A DNA stretch of 64,000 nucleotides from Aquimarina atlantica (GCF_000626715.1 NZ_AQRA01000001.1:916940-980939), one strand, 5' to 3'. Counted from the first letter of the stretch, positions 7,845-17,502 are shown. Made by a program: numbers and translations. The notes: generated by a model from the letters alone, not told the origin.

Positions 7845-8372
7845 ATGAAAAAAGCAATAATTATATCGACTCTTTTGTTTTTTGGGTTAGAACCGATTTC
7901 AGCGCAATCCAAAGAAACGATCTTAGAGGAAATAAGATCCGAGTATAAGACAATAAGAAACAATATAACTTCTTATGTAAAAAAATCCCCAGAAATTGAA
8001 TTAAATACGACAGAAGGAGGGCTTGTAACTGCATATTTCGATAACAAAGATTTAAGGCTCATCGAAATCATCGAATTTGGAGAAACAGGAAAAAATATAA
8101 CTCAATATTATTTTAAAAGCAAAAAGTTATTTTTTGCATTTGACCAGCAATATCGTTACAACATACCTATCTATAATGAAGAATTTGATGCAAACAAAAC
8201 TACAATAATCGAAGATCGATATTATTTTCAGAAAGAGAAACTTTTTCTTTGGTTAGATACCAATAAAAATAAAGTCGATTTGACTTTAAAAGCAAATAAG
8301 ATGATTGGAAAAAATATTGTTGATTACATCAAAAAATTAAAACACGAATTAAAAAAAGAGCAAAAACACTAA
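7845..8372 (+). CDS. Exported protein of unknown function
   Basis: The 175-residue protein has a signal peptide, MKKAIIISTLLFFGLEPISA, cut before QSKET. An upstream TTG at 7836 would add only MTI, so I chose the ATG at 7845. The mature part is rich in charged and aromatic residues with alternating strands (GLVTAYFDNKDLRLIEII, QYYFKSKKLFFAFDQQYRYN) and ends in a lysine-rich helix. No family is recognised. A DUF1697 gene follows after 16 bases. Confidence 0.75.
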   Translation: MKKAIIISTLLFFGLEPISAQSKETILEEIRSEYKTIRNNITSYVKKSPEIELNTTEGGLVTAYFDNKDLRLIEIIEFGETGKNITQYYFKSKKLFFAFDQQYRYNIPIYNEEFDANKTTIIEDRYYFQKEKLFLWLDTNKNKVDLTLKANKMIGKNIVDYIKKLKHELKKEQKH

Positions 8373-8388
8373 CATAAAATTCGAATAA

Positions 8389-8937
8389 ATGAATAGATAT
8401 GTTGCTTTTCTACGAGGAATCAACGTAAGTGGTCATCACAAGGTTCCTATGGCCGACCTTCGTAAAGAAATGGAAAAACTGAATTTCGAAAAAGTGATTA
8501 CCATTCTTAATTCGGGAAATATAATATTTGACTCAACAGAAAGTGATGTAAAGAGTCTTGAAAAAATAATGTCTGATCATTTAGAAAAAACCTTCGGTTT
8601 CTTAATCCCAACGATCGTAAGAACATCTGAAACTATCTGCCATTTATTAGATAAAGATCCATTTAAAGATATACTAGTAACAAAAGATATTCGATTGTAT
8701 GTTTCGTTTCTACAGGAAGATCTTGAAACCGATTTACAATTACCATGGGCAAGTGATAATAACGCTTTTAAAATTATAGATAAGATCGACAAAACTATAG
8801 TAAGTGTTTTAGATCTTTCGATAACCAAGACGCCTAAAGGAATGGAAGTTCTGGAACGATATTATGGTAAGCAAATCACAACTCGTAACTGGAATACTAT
8901 CAAACGAATAGAAAAGAAACTTAAAACTAATTCTTAA
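8389..8937 (+). CDS. DUF1697 domain-containing protein
   Basis: This 182-residue protein matches DUF1697 along its full length. The family opening YVAFLRGINVSGHHKVPMADL and the segment VITILNSGNIIFDS are both present, as is KTPKGMEVLERYYGKQITTRNWNT near the end. The family is widespread in bacteria, cytosolic and of unknown biochemical role. It starts 16 bases after the exported protein at 7845 and may share its transcript. Confidence 0.9.
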   Translation: MNRYVAFLRGINVSGHHKVPMADLRKEMEKLNFEKVITILNSGNIIFDSTESDVKSLEKIMSDHLEKTFGFLIPTIVRTSETICHLLDKDPFKDILVTKDIRLYVSFLQEDLETDLQLPWASDNNAFKIIDKIDKTIVSVLDLSITKTPKGMEVLERYYGKQITTRNWNTIKRIEKKLKTNS

Positions 8938-9079
8938 GTCAAAAATAAAGGCGAATATTAATTATCTTGTTAATCTAAACTAAATTGATATGAAATGAGT
9001 CATAACAATTGAGTTGATACCTACCAAGGTTCAATGACGTGATTCCATCTAACATAAAAAAAACAATAAAAAAGAACAG

Positions 9080-9520
9080 ATGAAACATAAAGGTTATATT
9101 GAGATCAATCAATCTTTACATAAAGTGGCTGAGCTTTTTGCAAATCCAGATAATCTTAAAGAATATCAAGATGGCTTTATTAAGAAAGAATTGATTAGCG
9201 GAGAAAAGGGTAAAGTAGGTGCAGTGTCTAAAATGTTTTACAAACACGGAAAACATGATATGGAATTGACTGAAACAATAACCAAAAATGAGCTTCCATA
9301 TTCATTTGAAGCTAGTTATCACCATAAGCATATGGACAATACCATGAAATGTAATTTTATTGCCATAGATGATAAAAAAACAAAGTATGAATTCGAATAC
9401 GAATACACTCGTATCAACTGGGTTATGCCAAAACTGATGGCTATTTTATTTCCTAGTATGTATCGAAAACCAGCAGAAAAATGGCTCAGACAATTTAAAG
9501 AATTTGCAGAGCGGCAATAG
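9080..9520 (+). CDS. SRPBCC (START-like) family protein
   Basis: A 146-residue protein with the layout of the polyketide cyclase/START-like helix-grip fold: an N-terminal strand (KGYIEINQSLHKVAELFANPDNL), a run of antiparallel strands and a long C-terminal helix (KPAEKWLRQFKEFAER). Such proteins bind hydrophobic ligands in a central cavity. No signal peptide is seen. It is convergent with ackA, with only 23 bases between the stops and no obvious terminator. The ligand is unknown. Confidence 0.8.
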   Translation: MKHKGYIEINQSLHKVAELFANPDNLKEYQDGFIKKELISGEKGKVGAVSKMFYKHGKHDMELTETITKNELPYSFEASYHHKHMDNTMKCNFIAIDDKKTKYEFEYEYTRINWVMPKLMAILFPSMYRKPAEKWLRQFKEFAERQ

Positions 9521-9543
9521 TACACTATTTTTTTATACTGCTC

Positions 9544-10728
9544 TTATGCTAATAATTCGAAAGACTGTTTGGCAATCTCTAACTCTTCATTAGTAGGAAT
9601 AACTAATATTTTTACTTTTGATGAAGGTAACCCTATATCTCTTATTTCTTTAGATCGAATAGTGTTCTTTTCTTCATCCAATCGAATGCCAAAAAACTCT
9701 TGATCTTTACACACCAAACTCCTAATCAAAGCAGAGTTCTCCCCTATTCCGGCAGTAAATACAATAGCATCTAAGCCGTTCATAACCGAGGCGTACGCTC
9801 CTATAAACTTTTTGATACGATATGCATTCATTTGCAGTGCTAACTGGCAATCTTTATTGCCGTTTTCTGCTTCAGATTCAATATCCCGCAAATCGCTATA
9901 TCCTGTTAATCCCAGCATTCCACTTTCTTTTTGTAAAAGATCGTTTACTTCTTTTAATGAATATCCCAGGGAATTAACCATATAAAAGATGACTGCAGGA
10001 TCAATATCTCCAGATCGGGTTCCCATGATCAACCCGTTCATCGGTGCAAATCCCAAAGTATGATCTATACTTTTACCATCCTTAACCGCAGTCATACTAC
10101 ATCCATTTCCTAAATGAATTGTAATAACTTTAGAGGAATCTTTTTTCAGAAATTCTATAGCTTTTTCTGAAACATATTTATGACTGGTACCATGAAAACC
10201 ATATACTCTAATATTATGCTCATCCAAAAATTTATTCGGAATAGCATATTTATAGGCTTCTACAGGAATAGTTTGATGAAAAGCTGTATCAAACACAGCT
10301 ACTTGTCTTGCATCAGAAAAGATTTCTTCGGCAACCAAAATTCCTTCCAAATTTGCAGGATTATGCAATGGTGCTAATGCAGAAAGTTTATTGATTTTTT
10401 GTTTTACTTCTTCAGTGATTTCAACTGTTTCTGCAAAAGTACTTCCTCCATGAACTACTCTATGACCAACGGTATGGATTTCTGATGCAGATCGGATCAC
10501 TCCTACTTGATCATCCATCAAATAGCTGGCTATTAATTGTAGTCCATCTTTATGAGTATCTACACTCACAGTTTTTTCAATATTATCTATTTCTGAAGTA
10601 TAGGAAATTTTAGCATTTTCTAAACCAATACGTTCTACTAACCCAGAACAAACCACTTTTGTATCAGGCATTGTAAATAGTTGAAATTTTATAGACGAAC
10701 TTCCAGAATTTAGTACAAGTATTTGCAT
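9544..10728 (-). CDS. ackA: Acetate kinase
   Basis: AckA interconverts acetyl phosphate plus ADP with acetate plus ATP. The 394-residue length is typical. The start MQILVLNSGSSSIKFQLF carries the phosphate-binding Asn, and VAVFDTAFHQTIP, RVYGFHGTSHKYV and ITIHLGNGCSM are the classic ASKHA motifs; VFTAGIGENS lies near the end. It follows pta by 35 bases on the same strand, forming the usual pta-ackA acetate overflow and acetate-use operon. Confidence 0.97.
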   Translation of the reverse strand: MQILVLNSGSSSIKFQLFTMPDTKVVCSGLVERIGLENAKISYTSEIDNIEKTVSVDTHKDGLQLIASYLMDDQVGVIRSASEIHTVGHRVVHGGSTFAETVEITEEVKQKINKLSALAPLHNPANLEGILVAEEIFSDARQVAVFDTAFHQTIPVEAYKYAIPNKFLDEHNIRVYGFHGTSHKYVSEKAIEFLKKDSSKVITIHLGNGCSMTAVKDGKSIDHTLGFAPMNGLIMGTRSGDIDPAVIFYMVNSLGYSLKEVNDLLQKESGMLGLTGYSDLRDIESEAENGNKDCQLALQMNAYRIKKFIGAYASVMNGLDAIVFTAGIGENSALIRSLVCKDQEFFGIRLDEEKNTIRSKEIRDIGLPSSKVKILVIPTNEELEIAKQSFELLA

Positions 10729-10763
10729 ATTTTTTAATAATTAAGAGTAATTCTTTACTCTGT

Positions 10764-12857
10764 TTATAATCCCTGAGCCTGAATTGCCGTTATAATTACT
10801 GTATTATACACATCATCAACGGTACATCCTCTACTTAGATCATTAACGGGTTTATTTAACCCTTGTAACATTGGGCCAATGGCTAATGCTCCTGTTTCTC
10901 GCTGAATCGCTTTATAGGTATTATTTCCGGTATTTAAATCTGGAAATATCAAAACACTTGCCTGCCCTGCTACTTCAGAATTTGGTAACTTACTTTGTCC
11001 CACTTCTAAATCTACTGCTGCATCATATTGTATAGGTCCTTCTATTTTTAGATCAGGGTGTTTTTCTTTTACAATAGCAGTTGCTTCTCTTACTATTTCT
11101 ACATCTTCACCTTTACCAGAGGTTCCTGACGAATAGGATAACATGGCTACTTTTGGTTCGATACCAAACGCTGCAGCAGATTCTGAAGAAGAAATTGCTA
11201 TTTCTGCCAATTGCTCTGCATTAGGGTTAGGGTTAATTGCACAATCACCAAAGACTGATACCCGATCTGCAAGGCACATAAAGAATACAGAAGAAACCAC
11301 TTTTACTCCCGGTTTGGTCTTTATAAATTGCAATGCAGGTCTAATCGTATGCTGTGTAGTATGTACTGCCCCAGAGACCATTCCATCTGCATGACCTTTG
11401 TATATCATCATCGTACCAAAATAAGATACATCTGCCATCATATCTTTGGCCATATCCAGGTTTACATTTTTATGCTTTCTTAGCTCATAAAATGTTTGTA
11501 CATACTCATCATAATAAGGAGATTCTGTTGGGAAGACAATCTGTATTTTATCAAAATCTATCGGAATATCCAGTTTTATAACCTTACTCTTTATTTTCTT
11601 TTCATTTCCGATTAAAGTAATATCTACTACTCCAGAAGCCAATAATCTAGAGGTAGCTCTTAGAATTCTTTCATCAGATCCTTCTGGTAGAACAATATGT
11701 TTTTTATGTTTTAGAGCACGTTTTAATAAATTATACTGAAACATTCGAGGAGTTAATCCTTCTGACTTAAATGTAATTAGTTTATCGGCTAACCGATCCT
11801 CATTAACATATTTTTCGAATATGCTAATCGAAGTATTTATCTTTTGTAGATTGTCTAGATAAATTTTAGACTTAATAGCTCCTATTTTATTGGTAATAGA
11901 GAATGTGCCGCTAGGTACCGATATAATAGGAAAAGATAAGGAAACCCCTTCTATTAATTTAAGTATTGGTGGTTCGGGAATAATTCCTCCGGTAAGTATA
12001 ATCCCCGAAATCTTAGGGTAATTATCAGAGATATTTGCTTGCAATACTCCTAAAATGATATCTGCACGATCTCCGGGAGTAATGACAAGACTGTTATCCT
12101 TAAGATGTGTAAGGTAATTGCGTAATTGCATTGCCCCTACTCCAAAACTACCTGCCTGATTATTTAGGTATTCTTTACCAAACAACACATTACCTTCTAA
12201 TTCGTTTACGATCTCTTTGATAGTAGGATTAATCAAAGAATTAACTTTTGGAATAATAATACGATCGACATTATTCCCAAAATCTTTTTCAAAACTACTT
12301 TCTAATTGTTTTTCGCAACCTTGAGTAACTTTATTAGCTACCATAGCCAAAACTTCTACATCTTTACTATTAAAAGTATCGTATGCCAGTTTTAGATTAC
12401 CAACAATTTCATCATTTTGCTTATCAATTCCGCTTGCCACTATAACAGCTGGTATACCCAGGTTTTTGGCAATAATAACATTAATATCAAACTCAATGAT
12501 ATTACCTTCATCAGAAAAATCAGTACCTTCTACTAAAATGAAATCGAATCTTTCTTCAAGGTTTTTAAATTTCTTGATAATCCCATCTATAATTTCTCCT
12601 GATTTACCCTGGTTGTATTTTTGAAGCACTTCACTTCTCGTATATGCATAGGCTTTTTTGAAATTAATATCTAATTCAAAATGTGATATTACAGTATTAA
12701 TATGGTTATCAACTTCTCCTTCTTTAGGATCATCGATGATTGGTCTAAAATACCCTACTCTGGCTACTTTACCCAGAAGCATACGCATCATACCTAAAAC
12801 GACAATAGATTTACCACTATTAGGTTCTATAGTAGCAATATAAACGGCTTTACTCAT
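10764..12857 (-). CDS. pta: Phosphate acetyltransferase
   Basis: Pta interconverts acetyl-CoA and acetyl phosphate. The 697 residues are the long three-domain form: a P-loop, dethiobiotin-synthetase-like N-terminal domain (PNSGKS near residue 13), a DRTGG domain around 215-330, and the catalytic PTA domain from about 370 (ALKHKKHIVLPEGSDERILRA, SSGTSGKGEDVEIV, GPIQYDAA). The N-terminal domains are regulatory in well-studied long Pta enzymes. It is the first gene of the pta-ackA operon. Confidence 0.97.
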   Translation of the reverse strand: MSKAVYIATIEPNSGKSIVVLGMMRMLLGKVARVGYFRPIIDDPKEGEVDNHINTVISHFELDINFKKAYAYTRSEVLQKYNQGKSGEIIDGIIKKFKNLEERFDFILVEGTDFSDEGNIIEFDINVIIAKNLGIPAVIVASGIDKQNDEIVGNLKLAYDTFNSKDVEVLAMVANKVTQGCEKQLESSFEKDFGNNVDRIIIPKVNSLINPTIKEIVNELEGNVLFGKEYLNNQAGSFGVGAMQLRNYLTHLKDNSLVITPGDRADIILGVLQANISDNYPKISGIILTGGIIPEPPILKLIEGVSLSFPIISVPSGTFSITNKIGAIKSKIYLDNLQKINTSISIFEKYVNEDRLADKLITFKSEGLTPRMFQYNLLKRALKHKKHIVLPEGSDERILRATSRLLASGVVDITLIGNEKKIKSKVIKLDIPIDFDKIQIVFPTESPYYDEYVQTFYELRKHKNVNLDMAKDMMADVSYFGTMMIYKGHADGMVSGAVHTTQHTIRPALQFIKTKPGVKVVSSVFFMCLADRVSVFGDCAINPNPNAEQLAEIAISSSESAAAFGIEPKVAMLSYSSGTSGKGEDVEIVREATAIVKEKHPDLKIEGPIQYDAAVDLEVGQSKLPNSEVAGQASVLIFPDLNTGNNTYKAIQRETGALAIGPMLQGLNKPVNDLSRGCTVDDVYNTVIITAIQAQGL

Positions 12858-12876
12858 GTATAAGAATTTGGTAGTG

Positions 12877-12884
12877 CAAAGATA
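12877..12884 (-). promoter_or_regulatory. Candidate -7 element of the pta-ackA operon
   Basis: On the minus strand TATCTTTG matches TAnnTTTG exactly, 19 bases before the pta ATG. There is no TTG at the expected upstream spacing, so only the -7 half is well supported. Confidence 0.5.
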
Positions 12885-12976
12885 CGTTAATACCGTAATT
12901 TAACATAAAATCCATCATAATAAAACTTCTTTCTGTCATAGTCATATAATATTAACAATTCGATTTTCATTTCAGC

Positions 12977-13007
12977 AAAAAAGGTTTAGAATTACCCCAA
13001 ACCTTTT
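12977..13007 (-). terminator. Terminator of the 15222-13118 minus-strand operon
   Basis: AAAAGGTTT (12979-12987) and AAACCTTTT (12999-13007) form a stem with an 11-base loop. Read on the minus strand the stem ends in six T residues. It lies about 110 bases past the stop of the beta-barrel gene. Confidence 0.7.
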
Positions 13008-13117
13008 ATGATATCCTATAACTTTTTGACATCTTAATTCATATCATTTTTGCTTTTAAAGTTTTTATACTATACAATATGCTATAATCAGTTTGACTAA
13101 TACAATCATTTTATACG

Positions 13118-13675
13118 TTATAATTTAAGAGATAAACCAGCTTGAAACACAGAATTTTTAAACGATGTATTACTTTCTTTAGTAATATCTACCAATCCAA
13201 GGTTATATCTAATTCCTACTTCTAAATTATCGGTTAACGAATATCCTATACCTAAAGCTACTCCATAATCGATTTTCTTAAAATCTCTTTTAACAAAACC
13301 GGCTCCTTTACCTCCTAATAGATATCCTACATGAGGTCCTGCTTCAAGACTTAACTTATTAATAGGGTAGAATTTTATTATTGCTGGTAATACATTGATA
13401 TAGTTTAATTTTATTTTTCTGGAACCGATTTTTGATTTGGCTCCCTGGGCAGAATACAATACCTCGGACCGAATTGCTAATTTTTCAGAGAACTTGTATT
13501 GAGAAAATACTCCTCCCATAACTCCTATTTTAAACTTAGAAGATGCATTTCTAAACTCGGTTACATTGCCCCCTGCTTTAATTCCAAACTCTATTCCTTT
13601 TTGTTTTTCTTGTGCGCTTATAGTCATTCCCCCAAATAACACTACACATACTACTAATTTAATTGTTTTCTTCAT
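13118..13675 (-). CDS. Outer-membrane beta-barrel protein (PorT-like family)
   Basis: This 185-residue protein has a signal peptide (MKKTIKLVVCVVLFGGMTISA, cut before QEKQ). It shows the alternating amphipathic strands of a small barrel: GIEFGIKAGGNVTEF, KLAIRSEVLYSAQGAK, LSLEAGPHVGYLLGG, LEVGIRYNLGLVDI. It ends in FQAGLSLKL, consistent with Bam recognition. It is the last gene of a three-gene operon with the two exported proteins upstream. The function is not known. Confidence 0.82.
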   Translation of the reverse strand: MKKTIKLVVCVVLFGGMTISAQEKQKGIEFGIKAGGNVTEFRNASSKFKIGVMGGVFSQYKFSEKLAIRSEVLYSAQGAKSKIGSRKIKLNYINVLPAIIKFYPINKLSLEAGPHVGYLLGGKGAGFVKRDFKKIDYGVALGIGYSLTDNLEVGIRYNLGLVDITKESNTSFKNSVFQAGLSLKL

Positions 13676-13730
13676 TTTGATTTATTTGTTTTAATTGAAT
13701 ACATTATTGTTCTGAAAGTAATTTTTCAGA

Positions 13731-14813
13731 TTAAAAATTAATCCCTAATTCGAGTTCAAATCCAAAGTTTCTGGTGTACACCTTAGAGGTTTGTATTTGT
13801 TGAAAAACCCCTGCCCCAATGACAATACCATAATTTTTCCAGGGGATAATTTTTATTCCCTGTTTGGCGCCTATTCCGATAAGGAAATTATGTTGTTTTT
13901 TGCCTTCTGTATTTTTTGTTATCTCCAATCCTAAAGGTACTTCTAGACCTATATTAGCATATACTCCTGGTATTATCTTTAAGTACCCATCAAAACCTCC
14001 CCCTACGCTAAAGGCATCAACCGATCTGTAATTCTTGTCGAGTAATGACTTTCGTTTTATACTATACCTGTCATAAGACAGTACAAAGGGCATGATAAAG
14101 TCTTTATCACTATCAGCAAAACCTATATAACTTATTTTCCAACCTTCTTTATGTTTGCTGTATACTTTCTTAAATGTCAGCATATCAAACCATTTCCCTA
14201 ATCGTTTTTTATACTTCATTTCTGATTTCTCATAAAAAACATCTCGTTCATTGGTTTGTAGATCTCCAGATATAAATTCTGGTTTGCTTCTTTTTTTATA
14301 GGTATTAATAAAGCTTAGAGCACAATACTCTAATGCAGCTCTGATGTTTTGTTCATAGGTTTCGAATATTTTCGATTTATCAGATATAGCAAAAGTTTTA
14401 TCTTCATTATGCTGTACATCAAAAAGCTTTTGCAGTGTATCATTCTCTTTTTCATAAAAAACCAGATTAATATATACCCTTGTTTTTATATGACTTATAC
14501 TACTTTGTGATTGTTGAATTTCTAAATCCTTTATTTTGATAACTATTGGTTTTGCATCTTTGGTTTGTGAAAAAGAAGTTTTCATAAAATTCAGAATAGC
14601 CGTTGGTGCATCTGGGGATAATTGAAAAATGACTTTTTCTCCGTGTTTATTAATACCTAGTCCTAAGTTTTTCTCTTTTCTAATATCCAAAACCTGCGTT
14701 ATAGATATGGATAAGTTTTCTGTAGCAAAAGGAATGGTTTTTAAGGCTATGTTTTCCTGAGACAATACAATAAAAGGCAAGAAAAACATCGATATATACA
14801 AGAAATACTTCAT
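13731..14813 (-). CDS. Exported two-domain protein with C-terminal barrel-like region
   Basis: A 360-residue protein with a signal peptide (MKYFLYISMFFLPFIVLS, then QENIAL). Residues 20-180 look like a soluble alpha/beta domain (IVIKIKDLEIQQSQSS, HIKTRVYINLVFYEKENDTLQ). From about residue 260 there are glycine- and aromatic-rich strands (GGGFDGYLKIIPGVYANIGLEVPLGLEI) ending FELELGINF, as in outer-membrane barrels. No named family is recognised. It starts 13 bases after the upstream gene stops, so the two are co-transcribed. Confidence 0.7.
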   Translation of the reverse strand: MKYFLYISMFFLPFIVLSQENIALKTIPFATENLSISITQVLDIRKEKNLGLGINKHGEKVIFQLSPDAPTAILNFMKTSFSQTKDAKPIVIKIKDLEIQQSQSSISHIKTRVYINLVFYEKENDTLQKLFDVQHNEDKTFAISDKSKIFETYEQNIRAALEYCALSFINTYKKRSKPEFISGDLQTNERDVFYEKSEMKYKKRLGKWFDMLTFKKVYSKHKEGWKISYIGFADSDKDFIMPFVLSYDRYSIKRKSLLDKNYRSVDAFSVGGGFDGYLKIIPGVYANIGLEVPLGLEITKNTEGKKQHNFLIGIGAKQGIKIIPWKNYGIVIGAGVFQQIQTSKVYTRNFGFELELGINF

Positions 14814-14826
14814 TATAAACCTGGTT

Positions 14827-15222
14827 TTATAAATTAGAACTATAATGAGCTTCTATTTCTCTAATTTCTTCAATATCAAAATACAGCACTAACTTTTTAG
14901 AAGTTAAAGTGACGATATATGCTTTTACCGTTTCTTTTTTATCATCAGTCATCATTATATAGTTCCCATTAGTATTTAGCATCCAGGCACCACTTTCTTT
15001 TTTCCCTTCAGAGATAGAGACAAAAGTCATATCCTTTTTAAAGAGGATATAATCATTTCTTTCCTTTTTGGATGGTGGATATTTCTTAACTCCGATCTTG
15101 TAAGTATCCAAATTCCATTTCTTTAGGAGAGCATTCTTATTCAGAGATTGTGCATTGATACTATAGATTGAAAAAGTGAATAGGATTGTCGTTAGAATCG
15201 TTATGTTTGCTTTACTGTTCAT
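14827..15222 (-). CDS. Exported lipocalin-like small protein
   Basis: The 131-residue protein has a signal peptide ending SINAQ. It then shows LLKKWNLDTYKIGVKKYPPSKKERNDYILFKKDMTFVSISEGKKESGAWML, a pattern typical of small Bacteroidota lipocalin-like proteins in which a W near the start opens an eight-stranded barrel. The assignment rests on pattern only. It is the first gene of the operon running to 13118 and is divergent from the AraC/GyrI-like regulator; paired 17-base sites lie between them. Confidence 0.65.
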   Translation of the reverse strand: MNSKANITILTTILFTFSIYSINAQSLNKNALLKKWNLDTYKIGVKKYPPSKKERNDYILFKKDMTFVSISEGKKESGAWMLNTNGNYIMMTDDKKETVKAYIVTLTSKKLVLYFDIEEIREIEAHYSSNL

Positions 15223-15274
15223 ATCTTACTTTTAAAATTTTAGCCAAAACTAGTAAGCATGAATAGTATGTTGT

Positions 15275-15291
15275 TTGTCCTGTTAAGACAA
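15275..15291. promoter_or_regulatory. Operator candidate A (TTGTC-N7-GACAA)
   Basis: TTGTCCTGTTAAGACAA has perfect 5-base arms and a 7-base spacer. An almost identical copy lies 78 bases to the right in the same divergent intergenic region. The likely ligand is the AraC/GyrI-like protein encoded next door (inference). Confidence 0.55.
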
Positions 15292-15352
15292 AAAAACATG
15301 ACTTATATATGATCTCAAAATTCTTGTTTTACTATAGAAATAACATGCTTAA

Positions 15353-15369
15353 TTGTCCTAAAAAGACAA
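15353..15369. promoter_or_regulatory. Operator candidate B (TTGTC-N7-GACAA)
   Basis: TTGTCCTAAAAAGACAA has the same arms, spacer length and TTGTCCT/AAGACAA ends as site A; only three spacer positions differ. It lies 48 bases before the AraC start codon. Confidence 0.55.
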
Positions 15370-15416
15370 CTCAAAAATTACTATTTCACAGTACCTTTCC
15401 TCTAAAATGATAAAAC

Positions 15417-16286
15417 ATGGGAAATCCAACACAACTGGAACGTTATAAAAAGCTAATTCTCTATATAGAAGAAAGGTTTAAAAATGAAATCAGTAAAAAA
15501 GATATAGAAGACATATCGTTTTATTCGTATCGAAATATAAATAGAATATTTCTTGCACTACATCACGAAACTATAGGACAATATATAAAAAGGATTAAAC
15601 TAGAAAAGGCTGCAGAATATTTAAAATTTTCATCAGAGAACATCTCTGACATCGCTTATGAAATTGGATATAGTGATATTGCTGCTTTTAGTAAAGCTTT
15701 TAAAAAGCAATTTAAATGTTCTCCTTCTTCTTTTCGGAATTCGAACAAAATCAAACAATACATTACTCAAAAAGCTATTTTTCCATTAGAAAATACTCAA
15801 GAACAAATTCTTACATATGAAATTGAAGAAATTCCTGGCTTTGATATTTTATATTTAACCTATCAAGGGTCTTATGAAAATATTAATGGAATAGAGAAAA
15901 CCTGGAAACAATTGATCTCATATGCGTCGAAACATGACTTATTAAAAGACGAAACAATTATATTGGGAGAAATATTAGATGATGACGAAATCACTGATAC
16001 GTTACATTGCCGATATAATGCTGGAATTATTCTGGAAAAAGAAATAGATTTTCCTCTAAAAGGGTTATTTCAAACCAAACATATACCCCAACAAAAATAT
16101 GCTAAGTTTATACACAAAGGTAGTCATGAAAGTTCTGTAGACACCTATAATTTAATCTATGGATACTGGATAACCGAAGTACAATTAGAATTTGAAGATA
16201 AACCAACTTTAGAATTTTATCTTAACGATGAGTCTGATACTCCGGAAAAAGAACTTCTTACCGAGATTTATATTCCTGTAAAATAA
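15417..16286 (+). CDS. AraC family regulator with GyrI-like effector domain
   Basis: The 289 residues start with the AraC DNA-binding domain (about residues 8-105): SKKDIEDISFYSYRNINRIF and ISDIAYEIGYSDIAAFSKAFKKQFKCSPSSF. A GyrI-like/AraC effector-binding domain follows at about 125-289. The HTH-first order is that of Rob-type regulators, which respond to small hydrophobic or cationic compounds. The gene faces an envelope operon across paired 17-base sites and is followed by a membrane acyltransferase-like gene, both possible targets. Confidence 0.88.
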   Translation: MGNPTQLERYKKLILYIEERFKNEISKKDIEDISFYSYRNINRIFLALHHETIGQYIKRIKLEKAAEYLKFSSENISDIAYEIGYSDIAAFSKAFKKQFKCSPSSFRNSNKIKQYITQKAIFPLENTQEQILTYEIEEIPGFDILYLTYQGSYENINGIEKTWKQLISYASKHDLLKDETIILGEILDDDEITDTLHCRYNAGIILEKEIDFPLKGLFQTKHIPQQKYAKFIHKGSHESSVDTYNLIYGYWITEVQLEFEDKPTLEFYLNDESDTPEKELLTEIYIPVK

Positions 16287-16355
16287 TAATTGTCTGTATT
16301 GAACAATAACGCTTAGAATCTGCTCATCTAAATTTGTTAGCAAAAACAGAGTTCT

Positions 16356-17420
16356 ATGCAAAAAAGAATTATCGGAATAGATGTAGCAAGAGCATTAGCT
16401 ATTTTCGGAATGATTATCGTTAATTTTAAAATGGTATTCGGAAGTCATGGTAACCCACTCTTAAACGCCTTTTTAGGAATATTAGACGGAAAAGCAGCTG
16501 CAACCTTTGTGGTTCTTGCTGGTGTAGGAATTTCATTACTAACAAAAAGTGCTGATGATGAGACATTAAACAGAAATAAAAATAAACTTCTTAAAAGAGC
16601 TCTATTTCTTTTCTTAATTGGTATATCCTATTCAACAATCTGGCAAGCAGATATTTTACATTTTTATGCGATATACATTTTACTAGCTATCTTTTTAATA
16701 AAAAGTAATCCAAAAACACTAGTGTTAATAGCAATAGGAATGATTATAATATACCCTATACTCATGATATTATGGAATTATGATAGTGGATGGGATTATA
16801 CTAAAATGGAGTATACAAATCTATGGACCCTAAAAGGTTTCTTAAAAAACCTTTTTTTTAACGGTTTCCATCCTGTTATTCCATGGAGTGCCTTTATGAT
16901 TATAGGAATGTGGTTTGGTAAAATGGAATTAAGTAATACCATAGTAGTTACAAAAGCATTATGGAGTAGTCTTGCTGTATTTATAATTGTACAAATAATA
17001 TCATATTTTTCAATTGTATTCTTTTCTATGGGAAACCAAGAAATCATCACAGAATTAACTCCGATTCTTGGAACAAACCCTATGCCTCCATTACCTCTAT
17101 ACATGATTTCTGGAAGTAGTATAGCCATATTTCTAATTTCATCTTGTATTCTTATCTCAAGAAAATATGAGAATACTATTTTGATACGTATTTTAAAAAA
17201 TACAGGGCAACTTGCTTTAACTTTTTATATCGCACATGTTATATTAGGAATGGGGTGTATAGAAATTGTTGACCCTACAAAAATGGGAACCTATACAATC
17301 AACTTTTCATTTTTATATGCATTGTTATTTTGTATAGCATGTCTCATTTTTTCGATGATTAGTAAAAAATATGCAAAACATGGCCCAGCTGAATGGATAA
17401 TGCGAAAATTAACCGATTAA
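16356..17420 (+). CDS. Multi-pass membrane acyltransferase-like protein (DUF418/HGSNAT-related)
   Basis: The 354-residue protein starts RIIGIDVARALAIFGMIIVNFKMVFG, the signature opening shared by DUF418 (YeiB-like) and heparan-glucosaminide N-acetyltransferase-like proteins. It has about ten membrane segments, with PLPLYMISGSSIAIF and GQLALTFYIAHVILG late in the chain. Relatives are thought to move acyl groups across the membrane, but the substrate is unknown. It lies 69 bases after the AraC/GyrI-like gene on the same strand and ends at a shared terminator. Confidence 0.82.
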   Translation: MQKRIIGIDVARALAIFGMIIVNFKMVFGSHGNPLLNAFLGILDGKAAATFVVLAGVGISLLTKSADDETLNRNKNKLLKRALFLFLIGISYSTIWQADILHFYAIYILLAIFLIKSNPKTLVLIAIGMIIIYPILMILWNYDSGWDYTKMEYTNLWTLKGFLKNLFFNGFHPVIPWSAFMIIGMWFGKMELSNTIVVTKALWSSLAVFIIVQIISYFSIVFFSMGNQEIITELTPILGTNPMPPLPLYMISGSSIAIFLISSCILISRKYENTILIRILKNTGQLALTFYIAHVILGMGCIEIVDPTKMGTYTINFSFLYALLFCIACLIFSMISKKYAKHGPAEWIMRKLTD

Positions 17421-17442
17421 AGATTTATAGTTTAAAAAACAT

Positions 17443-17472
17443 AAAGACCGTCTAACAAAATAGACGGTCTTT
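17443..17472. terminator. Bidirectional terminator between convergent genes
   Basis: AAAGACCGTCTA (17443-17454) and TAGACGGTCTTT (17461-17472) pair perfectly over 12 bases around a 6-base loop. It serves the membrane protein on the left and the DUF2911 protein on the right. Confidence 0.88.
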
Positions 17473-17502
17473 AGTTATTATTGCTTGTTATAGATTAGTA
17501 TC

